From: Bryopsis sp. KO-2023 | Taxonomy: Eukaryota > Chlorophyta > Ulvophyceae > Bryopsidales > Bryopsidaceae | NCBI GenBank assembly: GCA_030272585.1 | Contig: BSYQ01000003.1 | Coordinates: 3,844,001 to 3,908,000, forward strand | Direction of reading: 5' to 3' | DNA length: 64,000 bases | Shown: in pieces, positions 37,855 to 47,940 of the stretch | How positions within the stretch are numbered: position 1 is the first letter of the stretch | How the letters are laid out: every line of letters begins with the position of its first letter | Made by a program: the position numbers and the translations under genes | Notes under the pieces: generated by a model | What the model was told of the DNA's origin: nothing | Seen by the model: only the letters and a program-made list of their open reading frames with translations | Databases searched by the model: none

Positions 37855-38619
37855 CTATCGAAAACGCATATGCCTCGAGATCTTCAAGCGTTTGTATCGC
37901 TCCACGAGGTCTTGCACGTCTGTACCAAAAGAAAAACGCGTTCTTATAAAGCAACCTGTCGCCAGCGTGGAACATCTTCCAAGCTTGATGGCGCAACTTT
38001 TTCCAAATCAAGAACCAAAAGCAGAGTCGAAGAGAAGCGAACATACCTGTATCCAGGCCGGCTTCTTCGCGTGTTCGCCGACGGGAAGACCTCACTGGCG
38101 GAGCTGGCGGAGTTGGTGGTGCCTGATGGATCGTGAAAAACAAATTCGTCGCCGGGGTAGTGAACGGATGGGTGAAAAAACCGTGAGCTTATCGACTTCT
38201 TTGAAAACATATTATCCTCAACAGAATAGGAAGAAAGACCGAGAATACAAGCGGATGTCTGTAAAGAAAGACGCCGAACGCGCCAGGAACATCGAACAAA
38301 TTTTATTCGCCGAACCGACGAACTCGCGTTCGCACCTTGACGCCTCCCTTTTAAGTCGACACAGCGAAGTAGTTTTTTTCTTATAGACGTTTTTCCGATC
38401 GTCGACTTTAGGTCGACTCCTTGCAAATAATCTTGATCGAGAACAAAAGAAGGCACCAAAAGAATCACTTACTGCGTTTGGATGGAGGAAACTTATGTCC
38501 CCCAAAGGTGCGCGCCGGAATCTCACTCGTCTTCTCTGAAATATCTCTTCTGCTCTTGCTCCGTCCTCGTCGTCCGTGATTACTCGACCAACGACGGATT
38601 CGTTACGATTTTCGCTCAT
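37855..38619 (-). CDS. orphan 95-residue basic protein
   Basis: Three exons: 38619-38473, 38122-38047 and 37919-37855; in phase with a TAG stop. I do not recognise the family. Residues 1-30 are acidic (VITDDEDGARAEE), then a very basic RRRVRFRR with an RVxF-like core, then APLGDISFLHPN, a Pro-rich patch (APPTPPAPP), RSSRRRTREEAGLD and a helical C-terminus DVQDLVERYKRLKISRHMRFR-like in character. RVxF is the known docking motif for protein phosphatase 1, so a small phosphatase regulator is one possibility, but short motifs of this kind occur by chance. The gene is divergent from the plus-strand frame starting at 38981. Confidence 0.55.
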
Positions 38620-38980
38620 CTTTTCTTCCCGTAGGCTCCGAACGATAAACGAAAAGGAAGAAGTAACGACCAGAACTCTTTGGCGGCGTTAAAAGGTCTG
38701 AGTGCCTTGAAGGATGCTTGCGTGCGTAGGACTAGGCAGCGAAAAACCAGTTTCTGGCAGACAGAAAGACAATGTTTCTTGATAATTCATTGAGATGTTG
38801 CTCGACTCATGCGCAACGGGTCAGACCTCCACGTTCAAACGTGCCAAATTGTCGCTACCAATGGCATCGAATCGATGGGAGAAGGTTTTCGCTTAAGTTC
38901 GTCATATCTGCGACCCCAGAAGCGTGCATATTTGCAAGTTCAGCCATTACGGTGGAAAAACTTGGAGTTCCGCACAAGAA
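38620..38980. promoter_or_regulatory. divergent upstream region
   Basis: A 361-bp gap between the start codons of the minus-strand 95-residue gene and the candidate plus-strand gene. Both promoters would lie here. No core element is recognised. Confidence 0.35.
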
Positions 38981-39421
38981 ATGTCGAAATCGGTGTTAAG
39001 CGTGCGAGATTTACACTGGACTGTAGATGTGAACGCAACAGAGGTAGGGATATTTTTGCTCAATCTTTTTCCCGAGTTCGGTTTATCACGTTTATAGTTT
39101 CCGAAAATCGCCAAGCCGAGTGGTTGCTGCCGTTTGGCGAAGTTGGTGGTGTCGACAGCAAGACTGGTCGACAAACTGGATTATAACAACTGCTGGAAGC
39201 ACAGATAATTCACTGTTCGGCGTGGAAAAGGGGTCGGCTCGGAGCAGGCGGTGTCGTTGGACCATTTGCTCCAGGAAGTGGCGATCTGTTCGAACATGAA
39301 TTCATATGCGATTCGCCGAGGGGTCGACTTTGTTGCCCTGAAGAGGCTGTGGGATTCGCCAGTAATCTTCGTGCGGTCGGTATTGAGGGCTCACAAAGTG
39401 CGAGGGGAGTTTCTGGCGTAG
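38981..39421 (+). pseudogene. small unknown gene with an in-frame TAA
   Basis: Exon 1 (38981-39043) reads MSKSVLSVRDLHWTVDVNATE and ends at a GTAGGG donor. Exon 2 starts at 39098 after TTTATAG and reads FPKIAKPSGCCRLAKLVV and on to a TAA at 39206-39208. The same frame stays open for a further 70 codons (SEQAVSLDHLLQEVAICS, then VDFVALKRLWDSPVIFV) to a TAG at 39419-39421, and this part looks like real protein. Either the short product (57 residues) is genuine, or an unrecognised intron removes the TAA, or the gene carries a nonsense mutation. No family is recognised. Confidence 0.35.
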
Positions 39422-40851
39422 GGGAACTCATCCATCCGCTTGGGCTGAGAAAAGGTTGGAAAATTCCTTCTGTACAAACAAGGACCAAACATAGATGTGT
39501 CAGGGAGCGGCTGGATTTTAAGGTTTTAAGTTTTTAAGTTAACTCTTTTTTTTTGTAATTACAAGTGAATGTTTTGAGTGTTGGGTGAATGAGGATGGGG
39601 ATGAATGTGAGGAGGAGAAGCGAAAAAGCATGAAAAGAATATAAATGTGTTGTGTGTTTGGTGTGGTGAGACGCAGTAGTTAGAATATTGTTGCAGCAGC
39701 CATGAAGTTCACAAGTGTGTTCAGCCAGTGTAGGACATGAAGGCTGTTTGGTTGTGCTCTCAGTGTTCCTCTTTGTAATTGTGTTGATCTCGAATTGATC
39801 TTGGACTGCAATTACACTTTGATTTTAGACCGGTCACATCAACTCATCAAAAACCTAAGACTACAAAACGGATTTGGAAAACTGCTCCTCCTTTTGTTCA
39901 AAACACCTCAAAGTTGAGGGTTCCCCTATTTCACACAGATCAGGCATTTGAAACTTTGGAGCACCTCAGCCTGATTCCAAATGCCATAATTACAGGACCC
40001 AATCCCCATTTTCCAAGGTCTCCCCTTCTGCTGCAACTCACGAGCACACATTTGTAGCCATCAACATTCCAACGCAGGTCCCCATCAATCCTCTGTCTTG
40101 TTTTAACTACCTAACTATTCCCTCATGTTCACCCCAGCCCTCATAACTTCATCCACCAGCAGAAACCGAGTGGCAATGAGTGGGGCAGATTTGATGATTA
40201 GCCTCTTTACATTCTTTACGTTGTCAAACACTCCTGCCATTTTGTAGTTTGAAAACCCTTGGGAATGTAAACCTAAACACCGTAGGTGTGGAGTTTTGAT
40301 CCCAGTTTGGGGCGGACATTACCAACGAAACCCATCAACTCAGCCAAATGGGAAGGATCCATGAAATGTAAAAATGTGGACTTGTAGCCTCCCTGATTGG
40401 ATGGCGTCAATTCCATCCAAACTATGCGCGTTCATACCACACTCATCCGTAGTCAAATGTATTCTGAATTTGAAAGGAGAAAGCAAAGATCATTTCAAGA
40501 AAACCATATGATGGATTTCCCCACCCCTTGGTGGGTTAAGTCCCATCATTTCATTAAAGTACAATCAATCAATCGAAATACAACCCGAGGACAAGCAAAT
40601 TCTAAAAACAGGCCCAGCTACAACTCCCATTCAAAAACAATTTAAGAAAGCACTTCAAAGAAACACCCTTTTGAAACTGAAACACAAGCGCGCCCCAGTG
40701 ACGGAAAAAAAAAAACCCCAAAAGAAGCCTCATTTGTTGAGTAACCTGATCCCATTTTCTCCTTCCAATATCTAGTTCCCCTGTCGAGGCCTAACTCCCT
40801 TCCATCCCCCCAGTTCTCCCTCCTATATGTGTGCATTTTCCAATTGCTGCT
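39422..40851. other. intergenic, 1.4 kb
   Basis: AT-rich sequence with no supported exon on either strand; it holds the 3' flank of the beta-helix membrane protein gene. Confidence 0.6.
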
Positions 40852-43800
40852 CTACCGACTAGTGAAAGAATGCCTCCCCTTGAGTTGCGGGGTCTTGGGC
40901 GTTCGAGGCAAAAAACATGGATTGGCCACGACTGTGTCCAGAACGCTTTGCCCCTCGCTGTCCTGAACCCGCCCCTCAAAATGCACCGGGGGGATATTCG
41001 ACAAGCTGATGCTGGCATCGGTGTTGCTCATTTCTCTGCCAGTATCACCCAAGCCTTCCGTCACACTCCCAGCTCGAGTGTCTGTCGTGCACCTGGAAGG
41101 GATGTTGGGTGCCCTGGAGAAATCCCTCACCGACTGAGCCTGAACGTCTTGGACTTGCAAAAAGTGATCGGGTGATTCTGCTCCCCCTCCTCGGGGGGAG
41201 CCCACGACAATGTCGGAGAGCTCCATCCTGGGTGTTTCTGCTCCACCGGGCCGGAAGTGGAATTCCTGGCCATCGTGAGGACCTGATTGACTTGCCCCAG
41301 TTCCATGCGGCCCCTCCCTCTGCACATGGATTCAAAAAATGATAGAAGTCACATACACAGAGCTTTTTACCCTTGCAAAAAAAGCAGGCATTGCAAGAAA
41401 TCCTCCACTGAACGAGTTGCAATCACATTGTTCTGGAGGAGTCTGGTTGAAGCTTCATTTTTAACTTCGATGTGTTGGAACAGTTGGGTTACGCACATCT
41501 TGTTGCTGATCGGCTCCATCCTCCTCCTCGAAGGGACTGTAATATCGGTTCAGCATGATTTTGTAGGGGGTCTTCTGTCGTCTCAGCCAGACGAACAAAC
41601 ACAGGGACCAGAGAATAACCAGCCCCAAGCCTCCCCACATAATCTTTGTTCCGATGTTTGGCTTCCTCTTGTAATACGTGCCAACAGGTGGGGGAGGGGG
41701 TGGCTGCAAGGCTAGGGGGGCTTTTGGAGGTAAAGGGGGGGCCTTTGGGGCACTGGGTGGCCGAGGAGGATAGGGTGGTATGTTTGGGGGGAAAGGTGGC
41801 AGCGGTGGTGATGGAAGGGGCTCTGGCGGTGGGTTCGTTGGAGGGGGGAATGGAGGGTAGTCAGGTCGAGGAGGTGGATGCGGAGCGGGCGGGGACGGAG
41901 GCGGCAATGGAGGTAAGGGGGGCTTGGATGGTGGAGGGTTTGGCAATGGAGGTTCAGGAGGGGGTGGTGGAGGGTGTGGGGGGCTGGGTGGAGGGGCAAA
42001 GTACCTCGTCGCAAAAGCTCCGAGAAAGTCTGGGGAAATCTGGACGTCCCTGAAGGGGAAGGGCTCGAAGAAAAGCATCTTGGGGGGTAGCACATCTTCG
42101 TCCTCCAGGAGTATCCGAATGTCTTTTCCGCCGTTCCATTCTGATGCCTCGTTGTTGGTGAAATTGGGATTTATGAACAGTCCAGTGCTGCCTTCGTCTA
42201 GAGCCAGTGCTCCTCCTTGCCACGACTGTAAGAAAACACAGCATAGGTGAGAAATACACGACGATGGGTCGATATGAACTGCAGGCTTCATCATAGGTTC
42301 TTCAAACACAAATAAATGTGCTTATCATAAATTCTGCTTGGCTCTTCAATTTGCTATTCGGTTTTCAACTCAGTAACCACATATTTGACCTTCTATTTCA
42401 GTACTGGGGTGAGTGAGTTCAAAATCTAAACCCCTGATTCTCTCTCAACAGATGAGCAGCTGGGCAGCAGACACCCACCTGGTTCTCTTCGAACACAGTG
42501 TCCTCAAACTGAACCAGCGAGGTCGAAACATACACCGCCCCAGCCCCCCCGACAGCTTTATTCCTCAAGAATCTCACATCCCTGAAGCGAGCATCTGCCC
42601 TTCCCAGCACCACCACAGCCCCACCATTTCCACTCTCGTTCTCCTCAAACCCCACATTCCTGACCACCGCCTCAGCCCCTGACATGATCGCCATAACACC
42701 CCCCCAGCCAACCCCCCTACCCCTTGTGATGTATAGGTTTTCCATGTGAATGCGTGTGTTCATGCCAGAAGCTCGAAACAGAGCCCCGAGCTCGTTCAGA
42801 TTCAATAAGCATTGGCCACCCGTCAACTCCACACCAGCGAAACTGCTGGAGGCTGAACAATCACCCTGTTGGAAGCACAATGCACAAAGTTGAGGAGGGG
42901 GCTACGGGCTGTCAGTACAGGGGAACAATCCCTACACCATGATCGGATGGGTAAGACTGAGAGTGTGCATTTTTTTATATAGCGTCGATTGGTAGAAAGT
43001 TTTCTGCAAAATATAAACCAAGCTAAAAGCATAAGCTGCACTAAGCCTATATTAGAAGGTAAGCACAAAAAAAGCTTGCAATGGAAATGTAAGCTTCCAT
43101 TGTTTTTAGATCTGCCTGTTCATGTTTGTCTTGACTTGGCAAATGAATTTGTTGCTTCCGACCGTAAATGTTGAAAGTTATTTTTAGCTCACAGAAAAGA
43201 TAGTCAGGGAGAGGGGGGGAGAGACGGCTCCTCACTATTATTGTCAAATCTCTGCCTTGGATTGGTCCCAGCACCATTGGGTCTGTCTCAGGCTCATAGT
43301 TTGCACCTACACCACCAGTGCAAAATCTTTGTGAGGTAGTGCATGTCAGGCTGTTTTTTTTGTTTTTTTTTAAGAGGGGGAGGGGAAGGGGTGATCATTC
43401 TTTTACCCGGCATTTGCCAGAAAAAAAAAAAGTTGGGCTCAATGTAGAAAACCTCCTTTGAAAAAACTGTACAGGATGGCAGTCAGGGTTGCACCCAAAT
43501 ATACATTCTAAAACACACACACTGCAGTATCCTTCGTTTTGGTTTCGCCTTTACTCACTGCTGAAAACGATGTGGGACGTGATTCGGATGATCGATTCGC
43601 CCCTTTGAAAAGCTTCAACCAGGCCAGACTCAGAGTTCACCGTCAACGGTGTCGGAGGTGGGGGGGCTGGGGCAGGCGGCGGGAGTGGAGGAGTGGGCGG
43701 CTCCCGAGGCTTGGGGGGAGGTCCAGGAGGGGGTGGGGGGGAGGGAGGAAAGGGAGGGGGAAACAGAGGTGGGGGGGCTGGTTCCTCGAACCTCGCTCCT

Positions 43801-46203
43801 CTCCCTGAATGCATGAATGGTTTCAAAACGAGATCAAAACGGTGCAAAGCTGGGTAGAGACTGAGCCAATAAATTCCACGGAGATAAGAACATGACAAAC
43901 TCCACTCTTGCTTTTTTTGTTGGTTCTTTAGATATTGGTATGTTGGGAGGTCTTCTCAGGAAGGCTAGCGGACATCATAAAGATGACCAGCATTTGCTTG
44001 TTTGTTCAATGAATGGCGATGTGAGACTGACCAGGTCCGATGCTGACCGTATTTGGGTACGGATTGAAGTAAGCCGAGTCAGGGGTTTGGGTGTAGACAT
44101 CTTCGCCAGAACCGTTTCTTGCCCTGTTGTTAAAAAACGAAGAGCCGAGGCTGAAGGACTTTCCGCCATCGTCCAAAAACATGCCACCGCCTGCATTCGC
44201 CTGCACCCACAGACAATCAGATTCAATGAAACATGCAAGAAGACCCTCGAATTTCTTCTAACTACTTTACATCATTTTTGTTCGACCGCGCATATCGTCA
44301 GATTTTACAAGGAAGCGATGGAGGCTGCACATTCTGGAAAAAAGCACAGCTGATTTCATATGTGGGATGATCACCTCGTTTTCTTCCAACATGGAGTCTT
44401 CCAAAAAGATGGATGCATCGGACAGAAGAATTGCCCCTGGAGCGAATAAAGACAAGAATAAGGCCCCTCCCCTGAGACATGCATATCCACAGCATACCCC
44501 CATCCAGTTATTTTGATCCAGCCAGATTTTGATTTTGATCATTAGGCAAAAAGAGACTAGTGAAGACAGCATTACGACATTGAAAACACACCCCCATTTT
44601 CTTCAGCCGAATTTCCGTGGAAGCGGCAATTGTTGCAGTTCACTCTCGATCCACTGTACGCATAGATGACTCCACCATTCAACGCACTGTTGTCTTCAAA
44701 CACCACATCCTCGAATGTCTGAATAACACCACCACATCCACATCACGAGGGTCCTTCCACTATCGTGTTAAAAACGTCCAAGATACAAGCAGTAGAAAAA
44801 TAAATAATAATAAATAAACAAATAAATAAAAATCCAGCTCTCCTGTTTATGAATGCTATTTTTAGAACATGATTTGCGATGTGACAGGTGACTCTGTGAC
44901 CGTGACTTACTATGGTCGTTCCCCTTGTTACGTTAAACGCTCCACCAGAACCTGAAAACACCATTTAGTGGAAAGTCAGTTTGTTTGCAGTGGGGAAGAG
45001 CAGTGAACTCTGGCAAGCATCAGTCAAACTGATCCACCGATTGCAGTCCAATTACTGGCATGTATTGTTTATTTCAAAAGCAATTCATTGCAACTGACAG
45101 CCCATCAACTATGCACATGGGTGTTGTGGGCCTTATTTTTTTAATTATTTTATCTATAAGTTTAAAATTTCTTATTTTGTTTTTATAATTATATATATAT
45201 ATATATATTTTTTGGTGGTGGGGGGTTACTAACCTTCAGGATTCCGTCCTCGTGTAAATTTGATATTTTTGAAAACTATATTGTGGTCTATTCCCACAGT
45301 TCGTGCAATAGGACCACGATCGCTTGCACTCAAAATACACAGATCTGCAAACTCATCCGGTTCGCACGCACCCTACAAACACCACCACCCCACGCATTCT
45401 ATACCTTTACAATTCCTTGATAAGAGCCGGACACATCCCTGCGGTCGGCTCCATGGACCTCAAGAGTAGAGGTCAGTATTTTGTGTGGAACAAGATATGT
45501 TGAATCTTTCACATGCAGGGCCCAGTAGGATTTTCTTTGTCTTTTGCCTGCAATGTGTGTTAAACTGTGAAGGAATGGATGGTGCAATTCCCGAGTTTGG
45601 CATCTGAGGCCCTTACCGTCAAGGTGAAATCATAGTCCAATGGGGGAAGGGCCGTCTCGGTTAAATTCAGCCGAAAAGTCGGTGCATCTACGTATAGATC
45701 TGCAACCAAACCCAGCAATCGTTTCTGATTCAACCAGACAAAAAACTTGCCTCTCGCAAATGAGGAAGCAAATTTCTGCACAAGGGAAGGGATTGCCTCC
45801 AGGATCAGCTTGTGGAGGTGTGGGTTGGCTCCATCAACACTGTTTTTACAATGCAATGATTGTTCAGCTGGGGGTGCAGCATCGGGAAAATTGCTGAAAT
45901 CACCTGAGAAAACGATGTGGCTGCCAATCACGATTTCTTCTTCCTCCGCCAACAGGGCCTCCCTCAGCTCGGTTTCAGAGTAAACGGTGATGGGGGTCGA
46001 CCAACCTGTTCATTCAACCACCATCAACTCTGAGCCGCTGTTGAGACTGCACCAAGAAATGGTGGGTTGGCGCATACAACATTGATCTGATGCAGCGTAT
46101 TGTGGGCGTGTGCATCGATATGATGGAATGATGGACGGTCGATCTTACTTTGGTGGGCGATCGCTAGCAGAATCAGCGGTACGATTCCGATCCTGAGAGG
46201 CAT
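40852..46203 (-). CDS. 910-residue type I membrane protein, two beta-helix-like modules and Pro-rich stalks
   Basis: Fourteen exons: 46203-46149, 46005-45904, 45699-45617, 45458-45405, 45372-45234, 44951-44911, 44718-44592, 44436-44375, 44200-44032, 43804-43559, 43306-43236, 42865-42479, 42225-41497 and 41319-40852; every phase agrees and the stop is TAG. Residues 1-18 are a signal peptide (PLRIGIVPLILLAIAHQ). Module 1 (about 20-277) opens ITVYSETELREAL and IGSHIVFS and carries repeats such as NIKFTRGR, VVFEDNSALNGGVIYAYS, CRFHGNSAEENGG and SFFNNRARNGSGEDVY, resembling polymorphic outer-membrane/pectin-lyase-like coils. A Pro-rich linker (about 284-326) leads to module 2, which opens LTVNSESGLVEAF and ITSHIVFS and has VGFEENESGNGGAVVVLG and VFEENQ. 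A 100-residue Pro-rich stalk (about 590-689), a membrane helix (IMWGGLGLVILWSLCLFVWL) and a 184-residue tail with Pro/Ser/Gly-rich, acidic patches follow. A surface adhesin or receptor is inferred. Confidence 0.82.
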
Positions 46204-47182
46204 CCAGTCGCTGTGTCCAGAACTGACGAGCGACAGGAGCCTCCCCCCAGATTCATGATCGTTGGGCCCATGGGTCAGCCGACGCCCCCCACAAAACGGC
46301 AGTGCACTTCCTGAATGGCTTTTCAGGTGTTCCAATTTTTTGAGCATTGCAGACCCAGCACGAAAATGCCAAGGGTGTTGAACGAAGCATTCGAATCACA
46401 CTGTTGCTTAAAATAGACACAACTATCATGGCAAAAAAAGGAGACCACAATCAATAAGTCATTTTTCTTTTCCATATTACCCATACACTATTTTGAGGTA
46501 TTTTGAGGTACAACTACTGGGAATCCAAAAAAAAGAATCTAAAACTGTGTGAACTTCATCCTTTTTTTCTACAATGCCGAGCAAACTTTTATCCTTTTTT
46601 CCTCTGCAAGCATATTCTAGGGCAAAAGACCCCCCCCCCCCAACACACATCCCTTCCACTCCATAAAAAAGAAACAAAAAAGGAGATAAAGACACAATCC
46701 AGGGCCCACATAAATTCAAAGATCGATTTCACACACTCCATCAGCTCCGGTGCACAGACGAACACAAACACCACAATTTCCCCTCCACTTCAGCGATTCT
46801 CTTACCATTGTTGCACAAACCTGACACAAACCTGACCTGAGAGTGCATTTTTCCCCTTTTTCTTTTTTTCTACCTACACCCGTCTTAAAATCGTGGTGGG
46901 AACACACAAACCTACGGTGAAAGAAAAAAGCATGAAATCTGCCAATCCGCACATAACGAAAGACGCGCACAAAGAAAAAAAAGCACACGTTCATGCATCC
47001 TTCCTTTCGATTTCATTCATGCATCCATGCATGCATGCATGTACGCATGCACATGCAGATGCACATCTTCTGAATTTTGAATTTTGTACTTGGTAGTTCT
47101 TCTTCCCTTTTTTCTTTTCGTCCCTGTCGACTGCAGCCGCCACGATGGCCTACCCCCCTCCAGAACTACGGATCTCAATTTC
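46204..47182. other. intergenic, about 1 kb
   Basis: No supported exon. It contains the upstream region of the beta-helix gene, a C run near 46631, and a GCAT-rich simple repeat at about 47020-47062. Confidence 0.55.
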
Positions 47183-47563
47183 TCAATCCCTCGTTTCTCT
47201 GCGACGATGCTCGTGGTGTTCCAACTCACCATCCTCCAAATGCCGAGGCCTCTTCTGGTCCCTGCAGACCGATCGGGTACAGCAGGATGAACTCACAAGA
47301 ACACACACAGTAGGAAGGGGGGGGGGGACTGCCGCCCCATTTTCCTTTTTTCCCAGACGGATATTTCCGTTTATTTCTGCCTCCCATAATGGGTTATACT
47401 TATCAAAGGTTAAAGAAAAAAAAAGGAAGAGAGGAGTAGGTGGTTGGTAAGGATTTTTCTGTGCGAACCTGGACAACTCTACCTGCCGCAAGACCCACCT
47501 GAAACTCCGAAAACCTTTCAGAAGTCTGGGCAGCTGAAACTCATGCGGCGCCTTGGAACCTCG
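47183..47563 (-). CDS. possible 3' exons of an unrecognised gene
   Basis: Two stretches on the minus strand splice in phase: 47563-47499 (SKAPHEFQLPRLLKGFRSF) and 47261-47183 (DQKRPRHLEDGELEHH and on to a TGA). The composition is protein-like and the donor (AG then GTGGGT) and acceptor (TCTGCAG) are normal. No start codon or upstream exon was found in the 380 bp before U1-70K ends, so the model is incomplete and may be spurious. It could alternatively be 3' UTR of the U1-70K gene. Confidence 0.25.
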   Translation of the reverse strand, partial: RGSKAPHEFQLPRLLKGFRSFRWVLRQVELSRFAQKNPYQPPTPLFLFFSLTFDKYNPLWEAEINGNIRLGKKENGAAVPPPLPTVCVLVSSSCCTRSVCRDQKRPRHLEDGELEHHEHRRRETRD

Positions 47564-47940
47564 GCTTTTTTTTCTTTAATTTACCCGCTTACCCAAAAAT
47601 ACCTCCGAAAACTATAGACTTACCCGTGGCGGAAAATATGAAAAAAGGAAAGATATTTATATGCAAAAAAACAAACTTGCGATACCCTCTTCGTTAGGGA
47701 ATTTCGTTTTAACTTTTTAGCACGGCAAGTGGCAGTTTCCCTCCACAAGATGCTTTCTCGCTTAGCTTTTATTTTCTGGGGATGACTGGGACTCTCACAA
47801 ATCCTTTTTTTCCCTTCCGAAAGGTGGGTTCAACCTACGGTGAAGACCCACCCTCCTTCCCCCCCCAAAAAAAAGAGGCAAGAAAAATCACATCCAGATC
47901 GAGCAACAAAAAAAAAGAAAGACTGCTACCTGAATTATAC

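Noticed and set aside
47199-47229. A 31-nt intron that would extend the minus-strand candidate with KRKKGRR-type sequence
   Set aside because: Much shorter than every other intron in the window; reading through to the TGA at 47183 is simpler.
47145-47450. Plus-strand frame starting MAYPPPELRIS in a good initiation context
   Set aside because: It is not supported by a second exon or family, and the opposite strand has equally plausible exons; neither is strong.
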